A DNA stretch of 64,000 nt from Dolomedes plantarius (taxonomy: Eukaryota > Arthropoda > Arachnida > Araneae > Dolomedidae). Shown piece after piece: positions 1 to 10,731 of the stretch. Position numbers and translations under genes: made by a program. The stretch spans positions 100,226,827 to 100,290,826 of the forward strand of contig OU015495.1 in assembly GCA_907164885.2 (NCBI GenBank), written 5' to 3'. The notes beneath the pieces are model-generated. The model saw only the letters and a program-made list of their open reading frames with translations. It was not told where the DNA came from and did no database searches. Each line of letters opens with the position of its first letter. The first letter of the stretch is position 1.

Positions 1-252
1 TACATAAGCCAAAATAATCTTTGGGTTAGGAAACTCCCTATTACAAATCTTGTATGAATAAGAAAAAATAAAAGCCATGCCATGTGTTTTTTTCCTAACT
101 TCCATTTTTGATATTAAAATACGTTTATGTAAAACAACTTCAGATAAAACGACTGTACCATTCATCTAAAGTAAAAATAGAAGAATAACTTGTCAGGTTG
201 AAAAATCAAAGGTACATGGGGAATTTATTTTGACTGCCTTACCCATAAACTG

Positions 253-301
<49 letters not shown>

Positions 302-585
302 ATAAAACAGCTCAATAAAGAACGAGACCATAAATATTTGTCTCTTGAAGAGCGACAGATCACTTTGATATGTTGGGGAAATTTTTTCTTATAAATTATT
401 TTTCAAATAATGCAATAACCGAGTATGCCACTGAACAAGTTAGTCAACCTAATTTTAAGTAATATCCCCTCCCCTTATCCCCCCAAAAATTATTTTTAAA
501 TATTTATCGAAAACACTTACTATATCCTGGAAACGAACTATCCTGGAAAACGAAGGAACACTTATTTTTTGTATATTATACCTCA
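1..585. other. AT-rich sequence, no gene seen
   Basis: No open frame, splice-site pair or recognisable repeat was found apart from a 48-base A run at 253-300. It ends at the TA that precedes the first transposon. Confidence 0.5.
253..300 (+). repeat. poly(A) homopolymer run
   Basis: An uninterrupted run of 48 A residues. It could be the tail of an old retroposed sequence, but no SINE or LINE body was recognised upstream, so it is recorded only as a homopolymer. Exact length in the genome is uncertain because such runs are error-prone in sequencing. Confidence 0.9.
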
Positions 586-587
586 TA

Positions 588-1216
588 CAGGGTGTCCAGC
601 GAAGAAGTTCCTGATTTCAAATTGAAAAATCTCGAGAACAAAGAGCTGTAGAAGAATGCAACAAACGGTATTTTTATCGTGAGAGCTGTAAGAATTTTAT
701 ACACTAATTTTCGAAATAGTTACAAAAGCTGCTAACAGATGGCGCTGCACAACTCGTATCAGCATGCTTATATAAACTTGTAGTCTTTGCAATCACTACA
801 TCACAATCTTTTCAAAATGTCCACCATTCGCTCTATGGAGGTGGCGCAATAAAATTTTCCATCATACCCTGTAGTTTCTCAACAGAAATTGATTCAGCTA
901 CCACATAGATCGCCGATTGAAGCTCTCCCAGCATGATGGGATGGCTCCAGTAGACAGTGTTTTTAATGTGCCCCACAAAATATAGTCACAAGGACTCAGG
1001 TCCGGGGAATATGGAGTTCAATCCATGCCTGCGGCTCAATTGCTAAAAGCTGCTAACAGCGCCCTCTGTTGGCAGCTTTTGTAACTATTTCGAAAATTAC
1101 TGTATAAAATTCTTACAGCTTTCACGATAAACATACCGTTTGTTGCATTCTTCTACAGATCTTTCTTTTCGAGATTTTTCAATTTGAAATCAGGTACTTC
1201 TTCGCTGGACACCCTG
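588..1216 (-). mobile_element. Mariner-type deletion derivative with about 165-bp terminal inverted repeats
   Basis: The element begins CAGGGTGTCC and ends with the exact complement, flanked by TA at 586-587 and 1217-1218, as expected of the Tc1/mariner superfamily. The inverted repeats run about 165 bases on each side (588-753 and 1050-1216) and differ at only a few positions. The roughly 300 bases between the arms hold the decayed 3' end of a transposase gene on the minus strand. It is therefore an internal deletion derivative rather than an unrelated MITE. Confidence 0.9.
800..1040 (-). pseudogene. Mariner-type transposase, C-terminal relic
   Basis: Translating the minus strand of 961-1014 gives an uninterrupted PYSPDLSPCDYILWGTLKTL, the signature around the last catalytic Asp of one large group of animal mariner-like transposases. 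Nearer the window start, 800-850 gives RHLHRANGGHFEKIV, matching the usual C-terminus of that group (a short Arg/His segment followed by NGGHFE). Stops and frameshifts separate the two, and a stop stands where Trp normally precedes the motif. The N-terminal DNA-binding region and the first two catalytic residues are missing, so the copy cannot encode a transposase. The assignment rests on the motif, not on a search. Confidence 0.85.
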
Positions 1217-1422
1217 TATTTTTTACTCGTTCTTTTATAAGTGAAAGACTCAAGATGTTGATTTTAGATATTTTTTGGAGTTATTTTATTTTTTCTGAAG
1301 AAACTGAATTTTTTTCAAACTGGGGTTTTAACAAATATTTTTTCAGTAAATTTTCTCGCACAGAAAAAAAAATTAACTACTGTGTATTTTACTCAGACGA
1401 TGTAATAAGAACGTAAATTATA

Positions 1423-2162
1423 TCTGTATATATAAAACAGTTCCATAACTGACTGACTGACTGACAGATAACGCACAGACCAAACCGCTGGACCTGAAGG
1501 GCTTAAATTTTGCATGGCGGTTCGTTTGCGGCGATTCGTTTTATAGTGTAGGGGTGCAGTAAGAAAGATTTTTTAAAGATTCTTCTTAGATTTTTTTAAA
1601 TTAAATTTTTAATCTGTTTTTGTAACATTTTTTTAAGTTTACGTTTAAAATAATAATTTGAGGGTTATAAAATTTATATCTCGAGAAAGATCTAAAATTT
1701 CCTTTAAAATGAAATCATTTTCGAATCTTTACCTCTATTTTCCGATTTTTGGTGAATTTTTAAAGATTAATTTTTAGAATTTAATTTATTAAATGATGAT
1801 TACGTGGTTTCTTTTCTTTTTGTGATACTTTAGATTAATTTTTCGTCACGTGCATAACAAAGAAATAAATTGACAAAAAATATTAAAATACGGTAAAAGA
1901 TAAAATTCAACCCCTAGACTAATTGAGATAGAAGTGTTTTAAGAATTTTATTTAAATTAGTAAATTTTATGGATATTAAACATACAAATTAATTGCATAC
2001 ATTGCCCGTTGTATTTAATTTGAATATTTTCTTCTACATTATTTTGTCTATAAAAAAACGTTACGATTTTTTTATAAATATTTTTTTTGGCATAAGTTCC
2101 ATACATTAACCGTTGTATTTAAGATGAATGCACTCCGTAGCCAAGCACGGGTATTCAGCTAG
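1423..2162 (+). mobile_element. Non-autonomous Helitron, family A, copy 1
   Basis: The element starts with TC and a short AT run followed by an AACTGACTGACTGAC-type stretch. It ends in CTAG, preceded about 8 bases earlier by a small GC hairpin (CCGT, 8-base loop, ACGG). The flanks are A and T, the usual Helitron target. There are no terminal inverted repeats, no target duplication and no coding capacity. A reverse-oriented copy lies at 8486-9159 and a junction of two copies at 42664-42862. The shared ends make these a family, about 740 bp here. Confidence 0.85.
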
Positions 2163-3217
2163 TATGTTTATAATTATGAAAACTTTCGCAACGAAATGTT
2201 CAGCGTTGTGATTACTCCCTTGTGGTCTTGAAATATACAATTTCAAAAGTACTAAAGCATTACTTTAAGTGTTGTCAAAAACTGTAGGTCAGAAAATTAA
2301 AATTTTCATTACCGAGGACTTCTTTTTTTTAATGATGAAAGGTTCGAATTATAGGACGTTTGGAAGAACAGCGAATGCATTATGCGCTTCCGCATTAATC
2401 ATATCGTATATCAGAAAAATAATGAAAATCGTAATATCGAAATATCAAAATAGTAATCGAAACTCAAATATCAAATAATGAAAATCGTGAATAATCGTAC
2501 ACCAGGAAAAAAATTGAATACTTTGTAGTTTATATTTGAACATGTCGCAAATAATCTTTTACATTACTTAAATTCAATACAATTAATTATTGCATCTGAT
2601 TACGTTTAAAAAGATGGAAATAGATAAGTTTGTCTGCAGTATAAAGAAAAACTGTTCCTTTACCTGTATCATCGATCATTATACGAAACAGGAACTCAAT
2701 TAACTAATTACGAATGCGTAGGTGGTTCAAAGAATCGACGGAGAGAATGTTCTAAAATACATTAAAAGCACACCCCTAAAATAAAATTAAGTTTCAACAG
2801 TTTGCATGTTAATATCGGAGTGTTTAATCAAGTATACTAATTAAATTTTTTTTTTACAGAAGAGGGTATTTCCATATATTTAGCAGAAATTAGATTTTTA
2901 ACAAATCTGAGGAATTTATAATCTTATGAATATCAGATATCATAAATTTTCTCCGAAATGCATAAATATTCTAAACATGTTAATAATAATAAGTTATTTA
3001 GCTGTCCAAAAATTTTAGGAGTCTAACTTTTTTTAATTTATAACCTTGAAATTAAAGACAAACCCTAAAATAAACTGTTATTTTATTTGAAAACTCATGC
3101 TGTGTGGACAAAGTGAGTGAAATAGGATATTGACTAGTAGGCTTTTAAATGTTTCAATATTTACTAGGTAACAGTGTAATAATTTATTTCAATATACATA
3201 TCTCAGTGTATTATGTT
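2163..3217. other. AT-rich sequence, nothing recognised
   Basis: Only a short chance open frame (2269-2478) with low-complexity AT-rich composition is present. No splice sites, repeats or transposon ends were supported. Confidence 0.5.
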
Positions 3218-3221
3218 TTAA

Positions 3222-3307
3222 CCTTCAGCTTACGGGGTTCATAATTCCAATTCCCTCATTAAAACAGGAAATTTCATATCCCCATTGTAAGAATGGCCAT
3301 TAATTGG

Positions 3308-3309
<2 letters not shown>
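3222..3309 (-). mobile_element. Half of a piggyBac-like MITE (TTAA end) running into (TA)n
   Basis: A TTAA at 3218-3221 is followed by CCTTCAGCTTACGGGG and about 70 bases that match, in reverse complement, the right half of the complete element at 13313-13490. The similarity stops exactly where the (TA)n array begins, the same junction as in that copy. The other half is not present beyond the array, where an LTR follows. Confidence 0.7.

Positions 3310-3363
<54 letters not shown>
3310..3363. repeat. (TA)n grading into (TATG)n
   Basis: About 42 bases of perfect TA dinucleotide followed by three GTAT units. It forms the left flank of the LTR-like element that starts at 3364 and the inner edge of the piggyBac-like MITE half on its left. 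Confidence 0.95.
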
Positions 3364-3364
<1 letters not shown>

Positions 3365-4078
3365 GTAACAAGAAAACGCGTCTTCCTAAATTACTTTACT
3401 TTAAAGCATATTCTATTGTTAATAAAGTACGACCCCTTTTCCAAAATTGCGACCTAAAAGTAAAATAAGATAATTCATCGTAGCCCTGCAGATCATTAAG
3501 CAGGCATGTGAACTATCTGAACTCAATAACATCCCCAAATATGAGTGTTAGAAGTTTTTGAGATTCCAAATGTCAGTTTAGTGTCAAATTTCTTGAAGAG
3601 CCCTCGAATCACTCTGAAATTATGTCTTGTATAACGTCAAAAACCCACTTTGCAAGAACTTTATGAGCCACTTATCCTACGCCAAGTTCAACACTTCGCA
3701 GCTCTAACAAGCACGGAATCTATCAGTCCCCGAGAAAGTTAAGTGGACACGTGAACTCCGCGAATCTAAAGTCGCCCAATTAAAAATTAAGTAGTTTAGG
3801 CCCTCTGGCGTAAATATCGCAAAACACCCATTTAATATTGCATGAAAAGAAGACTTTTCTCTCTTTTCGTTTCTAACTTTTGTTGCTGTCGGACCTGCTG
3901 TCCGCGCCTGTATGTAATCGGCGTCCCGTCCTGGCATGTACGCCGGACAAGACATGTGGCCTCTGCAGTCTTCGCGATGCTTCATAATTGAATAAAAGTG
4001 TTTTCCTGAACCACACTCAGCCCGACTGCATCACTCCTCGTACCGACTGCATCTCCCAGTTTCCAAATGTGATTATTA

Positions 4079-4083
<5 letters not shown>
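3364..4083 (+). mobile_element. Probable solo LTR, copy 1
   Basis: About 720 bases starting TGTAACAAGAAAACGCG and ending ATTATCACA, so TG...CA termini, with an AATAAAA signal at 3991-3997 followed by a C-rich segment, the normal arrangement of an LTR. A second, longer copy lies in reverse orientation at 55264-56202. Both sit between (TA)n arrays, which suggests a retrotransposon that integrates at TATA-like sites. No internal retroviral-type genes are next to either copy. A DNA element with short TG/CA ends cannot be excluded. The open frame inside is antisense chance coding. Confidence 0.6.

Positions 4084-4172
<89 letters not shown>
4080..4172. repeat. Compound (CA)n-(TA)n-(TG)n microsatellite
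   Basis: About 29 bases of CA, 47 of TA and 16 of TG. The order makes the tract an almost perfect inverted repeat (CA against TG around a self-complementary TA core), so it can fold into one long hairpin. Confidence 0.95.
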
Positions 4173-4244
4173 TAAGAACAAATTAGATAAAGGGGAATAC
4201 GTGAGATAATTTACAGGGTGGCTTCAGAATAATATAATTTCTAA

Positions 4245-4560
4245 CGTTAAATATCACTATTTGTTGTGTTTCGGGACGCTATGGGTGAAACCGGGGAATC
4301 CCCGTTTTTAGAATTGAACTTAATTCACGAGATTGGAAGAAAAACCGAAGAGGGAAAATCTATTAATAGTATCAAATATAGCCCCTCCCAAGCCTCAGGT
4401 CCGTTGCATACGTCATGAGCGCATGCGCAATGGCATTAGAAGGTTTGAAACAAAAGAGTTTTAAAATAGAGAAGGATTGATTTCGATCTTCGATGGTCAC
4501 GCATCGCGAGAATTGAGATGATGGAAGATAATTAGCATGGATTGAATTGAGATTAACTAT
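4245..4560 (+). repeat. Dispersed repeat, copy 1 (second copy near 63 kb)
   Basis: Starts AAATATCACTATTTGT and contains a GCATGCGCAATG motif. The same succession of blocks (AAATATCA, a TTCG-GACGC block, CCCGTTTT, TAGTATCAAAT, AGCATGCGCAATG) appears in the same order at 63028-63340. The copies are diverged with small gaps. No terminal repeats or coding capacity seen, so the class is unknown. Confidence 0.6.
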
Positions 4561-5068
4561 ATTCGGAAATAAAACTCGTAGGTGTATTTTAATTGAAGTT
4601 CTTTGCCACAGGCCTTTAAACCCTCTTCTAGTAACCTCATTTTTTCGACATGGAGTGAAAATCGTGAGGGAATACTGTCATATCTGTATGCTAATGCACA
4701 ATCATCTAAACTTTTCACAATACGAAGAAAAAACCTTGATAACGTGAACAGCAGGTTAGAAAAAAAATACAAATTTATTTTCCTAATAAAAACATTCATT
4801 TTCCAAATGAAATTTAACGAACATTTTTATTACAGGAACATTTTAATACAACAACATTAGGCACTGACAAAAATATTATTTTCATTATTCGTGCATGAGC
4901 AAATTCCCCCTCTTAGTTAGATGGTAACAAGCGCCATCTAGGAGATTGTGTAGGTACTAGGTTTATAACATTATTCGAGAATGAGGATCACTTCTTTCAG
5001 AGTATTGTGGTGCAATTATCTAAAACTCGAAAATTTCGGAGATATAACATTCTGCTAGTAGAGGTGCG

Positions 5069-5101
<33 letters not shown>

Positions 5102-6399
5102 GATGTTATAACTGACTGTATAAACAGAGCAATAGAAATTTGTCTTTCAGACTTTATAAAGATTCATTTCATAAAATTTGACGTTATTAGCATTTAACAT
5201 AATATTACGCTTAATTATTGCATTTTAAGTTCGAGACTTATTTCATTAAGTATGCTTCAAATAATTCAGTTACAAGTATATTAAAGTTTTTTAAAAATAA
5301 AGGGGATAAACCTTAACAGTTCTAAGCCACCTAATCGCTCCTAATTGAATATTCTTCCAAAGCACTCAACATTAAAACACTTAAAAAGGAAAAAAAATAA
5401 CCCCCGTGGCGCTTCTATAAAAATTATCGATTATAATAATTCTGTACAACCTTGCCTATCTAGGTAATGCATTAGTGACATCAATTACAAAATGACATCG
5501 CTGTTATTAGGAGCGACATACGCCCTTCTTATGCATAAATTATAATTGCCGTCACATGATGACCAAATCTGTATTACGAAATCCTATTAACTGTCACTTG
5601 GAAGAGAAATGAATTAGCAGTAAACGCATGACACGAAATTAATATACCCTCATCAACGAAAAAAGGTGAACGGAAATTCTTATTTTGAGTGACGGCCTAA
5701 CCTTCAAAATTTTGAAACAGGAATTTCTCTTCAAAAGCACCAAATGAAATAGAACCTCGTCAAAATCTATAAATTTACAGCACTTTTAAATAGCTCGCGT
5801 GTCACCCGTAAGTGAACTTGATTAATCCGCCAATTTTCGGACAAAAGTTAAGTATTATGGCAATCCATCAAACAATCCACTCTCCTCAACCTAATAAGCA
5901 ACGTCAGGTGAATTTTTTTACTGAAAGTGACTTGTTAACTGTGTGTAACTGTGTGTTTAATAATAAAAGAATTTTTGGTATATTTCCCACTCCGGTATTA
6001 GTTCTATTAGACTGGTTTTGGTCATGCAATATGAATTTTAACCCTCTATTAATTTTCCTATACAAGCCTTCTTAGACATTAACAGGAGCTGATTTTTCCA
6101 ACAGTCTGATAAGTTAACGAGTAAATGCGCCAAATATTTTAGGAGATTAATGGAACTTGTCGCATTTCAACGATTCTTCAAGTATGGTTTGAGGTACACT
6201 ATGAGAAGCGAAAAAATATTAAACCAGTCTCCAATATCCTTACATCTCTCTGCCCGACAAAAATCTGTGCCATATGGTGGGTTCTATAGAATGTGCAATA
6301 GTTACATATCCGATTCATGGAACTCCACTTTGTCGCAGTGTGGGCGAGGCAGAGTTTTCGCAAATAAAACAGAAGAAAGATAGGCACAAATATGAGAAG
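4561..6399. other. Unassigned intergenic sequence with a (TA)n tract
   Basis: Contains a 28-base (TA)n tract at 5069-5096 and several short open frames in both strands that lack coding-like composition. No transposon ends or exon signals were supported. Confidence 0.5.
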
Positions 6400-6960
6400 A
6401 ATATATTCAGAAAGGGAAATAAATGGTGACCAGCTGGATTTAAGGAACTGCTTACGTGAAAATGAAGACGAGAGATGCCAAGTTGAAAGGAAATACGGAC
6501 AGTGAAGGGAGACCAGCTGGATTTAATGAACTAAACAGGCGAAAATTGGAAACTAAGGAGTCACAAGTTAAAGATAAAAAAGGGAGATAAAGAAATTTAT
6601 GATGTTGACTTCGTTAGGAGCACCGTAGGAGGTCGAAGGGAGTCGTGAGAATTTGGGATTGTGAGGGAACCCCAGAAAGGAGGGCATCAGAAACAGGGGT
6701 GGGCGCCCCCTTCAATTTAGATTGGGAGAAGAATAATTATAAAATATATGTGCAGCCAATAATATAGTTCCAGGTTAACTTATTGGTCAGAAGGCGGCCA
6801 CCAATACAAGCCCAGAGTGAAAGAGTTGAAGTTAAGTTCAGAGTAAAAAAAGTTCAACAGAGCAGATATTTGAGAAATTATGTTAAATAAATTGATTTGT
6901 GTATGTACATATGAGTAATCACTCGTTATCATATCAACGCAAAGTACTAACCATACCAAC
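6400..6960 (+). repeat. GC-richer LTR-like segment
   Basis: The base composition rises sharply above its surroundings. The block GACCAGCTGGATTTAA occurs twice (about 6428 and 6511), and an AATAAATTGA signal near 6886 is followed by an AT/CA-rich tail. This resembles the R-U5 end of an LTR. Clear TG/CA ends and a second copy are lacking in this window, so this is a low-confidence call. Confidence 0.3.
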
Positions 6961-7249
6961 GTATATTCACCCTAAACGGTTACGCACTTCCTAACAAGTA
7001 TCTGCTGATAATTAATTTCCTTACAGTAGAAACTGTTGGGCACTCTGGGAGTAATTTTTACATCATTCTGCACAAAACAGCGGAAAAATTTATAACTTGT
7101 ACAGAATTATCATAACAGAACACAAAATGCAATACCCAAAAAAATCAAAGAGGAGAAAAAAGAAAACTTTTAATATACATTAATTTATAACTAGGGGAAA
7201 GGAATTTTAAATAACTGCATTTAGTTACTTGCGGAACAATTTAGAAATT

Positions 7250-7933
7250 ATGGGGGTCCAGGACACATTTTAAATTTTTTTTATTTATTCAGTTAAAATT
7301 TTGAATTTTTTTTTGTGATGGTTAACCATATAATTTGTAAACAAAATCACACCAGAAAACTTCTCATAATGATTTAAAAAAATTTTTAATTTTAAATTTT
7401 GAAAAAGTGGGGTAATTTAAATTCGTTATAACTCGAAATATTATATGTCGAATTATTATTTCAAAAATGTTTACTTTAATTAAACAGAAATAAATAAGTT
7501 TTAATTTAGATTCAGCATTTTTAAAATATTAATTTAAAAAAAATTAAGAATATTTAGAGTAAAAATTTTTAAAAATATGTGATGTAATTTATTTTTTAAA
7601 AAATCATACTTTCAAAAGGAAATATATTTTTTAAATTTGCTGAATCAAAATTAAAGTAAAATAATTAAAAAACACATGTTCCAAGTTTGAATCATTCATC
7701 TTAAACGTTTCCTGACTTATAACAATTTAAAGACGAGAAATGGTGGAAAAAAGGCTTAAACAAAGATTAGCTGCTATTAGAATGTTGCAAAACAAAACAT
7801 TAATATCTTCTGTTCTAATTAAGATAGAAACATGATTTAAACGTCATTTTAAATGGATAAAAAACAGAAATTTTTTAATGCATTAAAAGTGTTTTCGAAA
7901 ATTTGAAGAATTTTGTGTCCTGGAGCCCCCCAT
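7250..7933. mobile_element. Foldback MITE with long inverted repeats
   Basis: The ends ATGGGGG-TCCAGGACACA and TGTGTCCTGGAGCCCCCCAT are inverted copies. The similarity continues inward (for example the segment around TTTAGATTCAGCA near 7505 against TGCTGAATC near 7640), so most of the 684 bases can fold on themselves. There is no coding capacity. Superfamily is not clear because no clean target duplication was found. Confidence 0.75.
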
Positions 7934-8485
7934 CCCCCTTAAAACATATCCTAGAAGCAATATTATATTCAAAATAATATTCCGTAGACACAATATTTCA
8001 AGGAGTCATAGTTTATGAAATAATGTATCTTTATTTTGAAATACGTAATAAAATTCATTGGAAGGGGAAATAACGTTTCTTCCCCTGTTCAGATACTGTA
8101 AAAATTCAATTCGTCATGATAATGAAATGGTTCGTCGATATTACTAGAGTATTTGAGAGGATTTAAGAGTAAGTTAAACTCAGTTTCAAAGTTCCCTGCA
8201 TTTGGAGGGTGCTTTTTTACTCAGAGAATCTTTAGTTATACTTGCATGGACAATAGCTTATTTTAGGCTACTGAGCGAGGTTTTAACCCTCAAATCAGTA
8301 TGGAAACATTATAATAGATTTCTTCTTATATCTTTGTTGTACTTAATGAATGTGATGATCTTTTCAATTGTGTAAGGTCTTCTGCCTTCTAGTTATTAAG
8401 GTAGCGCACCGTTTGATATCGCAAATCGTCAATCTCAATGTCGAGCAACGAAGAATTTTCGTTTCTGAATTGTTTTATTAGCACA
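7934..8485. other. Unassigned intergenic sequence
   Basis: No open frame, repeat or signal was recognised between the foldback element and the Helitron copy. Confidence 0.5.
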
Positions 8486-9159
8486 CTAGCTGAATACCCA
8501 TACTTCAATACGGAGTATATTCAAATTAAATACAACGGTCAATGTATGCAAATAATGTAATATATATATAATCGTAACGGATATTTTTATAGACAAAATA
8601 ATGTAACAGAAAATATTCAAATTAAATACAACGGTCAATGTATGCAATTAATTTGTATGTTTAATATCCATAAAACATACAAATTTGAATTAAATTCTTT
8701 AAAATCTTCCATCTCAATTAGTCTAGTGGTTAAATTTTATGTTCTACAGTATTTTAATATTTTTTGTCAATTTATTTCATTGTTATGCACGTGACGCAAT
8801 ATTAATTTAAAGTATCACAAAAAGAAAAGAAACCATGTGATCAACATTTAATACATTGCATTCTAAAAATTAATCTTTAAAAATTTACCAAAAATCAGAA
8901 AAGGGAGGTAAAGATTCGAAAAAGATTTCATTTTAAAGGAATTTTTATGATCTTTCTCGTGATATAAATTAAGTTTAAAAATTTAATTTAAAAAATCTAA
9001 GAAGAATTTTTCAAAAATCATTCTTAGTGCAACCCTACACTATAAGATGATTCGCCATGCAAAATTTTAGCCCTTTAGGTCCAGCGGTTTGGTCTGTGCG
9101 TTATCTGTCAGTCAGTCAGTCAGTTACGGAACTCCTTTATATATATATATATATATAGA
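8486..9159 (-). mobile_element. Non-autonomous Helitron, family A, copy 2
   Basis: Reverse complement of the family at 1423-2162. The CTAG 3' terminus lies at 8486-8489 with its hairpin just inside, and the TC 5' terminus at 9158-9159, with A and T flanks conserved. The AT run next to the 5' end has expanded to a short (TA)n. The 674-bp copy retains the GACTGACTGAC stretch and both subterminal regions but has small indels relative to copy 1. Confidence 0.85.
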
Positions 9160-9642
9160 TTACGAAAGTATCTAATTAGTTATGTTTATTTCGGTTAACA
9201 GGAAAGAAAAAATATTTAAAATAACGTGCATGTAACAAATTGAAAATGCTATTCACGTATAAATTATTTAGCAAATGTAATGTATTGAAATACTCATCAA
9301 AGAATACAAATTCCTCAGAATACTATAAAAAATAATTTCATACATCCTTCACGCATTGAAAGATTGGTAGAACATTTTTGATAAAATATTACCCATTAAT
9401 TGTTCATAACATATTACCCCAAATTAACCCATCAAGACATTTTTCAAATTATTTTTCGCTATAGAAAGATAAACAGCATTGAGTTTTTAAAATTCTTAAT
9501 TTTTCAATCATTAATATTTTACATGACATTAAAGAATTGATTACTCTTCCAACAAAACTAAAACTAACAAATATTATCGAAAAACACCTAGTCCTTTACA
9601 GTTGAAGATCTGCCTTTAAATGCAAAAAGAGTTAAAAAAATT
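9160..9642. other. AT-rich sequence between two Helitrons
   Basis: Nothing recognised. Short A/T-rich runs only. Confidence 0.5.
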
Positions 9643-10731
9643 CTTGTTGGTATCCGTCAAAGCATGACGGATGGATAGTAAATAAACACTAATACACAAA
9701 TACTAATACACAAATTATACTCAACATAAAGCTATTTTTCATCATTGCTTAATGTTGAAAATCATAATATTAAAAAGAGAGAAATACACTTTAATAAATT
9801 ACTATTGAATTAAAATATTGATTTAAAATATTATTAATAAAAACAATAGGGTTACTCAACAGTGAGAAATAAGCAATTTCCGTCAGGTTAAATTTTATAT
9901 CTCACAAGCATAATTAAAAATAAAAATGGCAGAGAGAGATCTAGAGAGATTCCTCTGAATAAACAAATTAATGGCAAGATAGTAAATAAATGTACTAATA
10001 CACAAATTATACTCAACACATCATTGCCAAATGTTGAAAATCATAATAATGTGGAGAAACAAATTAACGTGTTTAAGCGCCCTCGTGCTTAGTGAGTATC
10101 TAAAGCCAGATTTCAAAATGTCACTGAGAATGCGCAGAGCAAATTTTTTTAATTGTAAATTATCGATAAGTAAACAGCGCGAAATAAACAATTTCCATCA
10201 GGTTTAATCTTATATCAAAATCATAATAATGCGCAGAAACAAATTGACGTGTTTTAAGCGGCCTCGTGCTTAGTAAGTATCTAAAGCCAGATTTCAAAAT
10301 GTCACTGAGCATGCGCAGAGAGCAAAATTTTTTAATTGTAAATTATCGATAATTAAACAGCGCGAAATAAACAATTTCCATCAGGTTTAATCTTATATTT
10401 TACAAACATAATTATCATAAAATAAAAATGGCAGAGAGAGATCTGGAGAGACTCATCGGAATAAACGTGCATATCATTAAAACATGTCACTGAGAATGCG
10501 CAGAAACAGTGAGTTTCTAAATACGGATTTAAACATGCCACTGAGCATGCGCAGAAATGAATTTTTAATTGTAAATTATCGCTAATTAATAGAAATTGCG
10601 GTTACAAAAACCAAATTTGACAAATCTGCGGATTACAATCTTTCGTTTAAGACAAAAATGAAGTAAATGGATGCAATAGTTTTCGCTCACGGACTGCCCA
10701 AAGAATTTGCTTAGCAACTTAAATATATAGA
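9643..10731 (-). mobile_element. Non-autonomous Helitron, family B, copy 1 with internal duplications
   Basis: On the minus strand it starts at 10731 with TCTATATATTTAAGTT. It ends near 9643 after a hairpin with a perfect 6-bp stem (CCGTCA / TGACGG at 9654-9670). The terminal tetranucleotide is CAAG rather than the expected CTAG. The sister copy at 48555-50423 keeps the CTAG. The interior contains repeated modules with GAGCATGCGCAG and GGCAGAGAGAGATCT blocks. No protein is encoded, so mobility would depend on an autonomous Helitron. Confidence 0.75.
10058..10410 (+). repeat. Tandem duplication of about 178 bp inside Helitron B
   Basis: Two consecutive units begin at about 10058 and 10236 (AAACAAATTAACGTGTTT and AAACAAATTGACGTGTTT) and remain similar to near 10400. 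Each carries a CACTGAG-ATGCGCAGA motif, which recurs in part at about 10490 and 10540. Confidence 0.8.

Noticed and set aside
3704..3985. 93-residue frame in reverse orientation
   Set aside because: It lies antisense within a probable LTR; the second LTR copy does not keep the frame.
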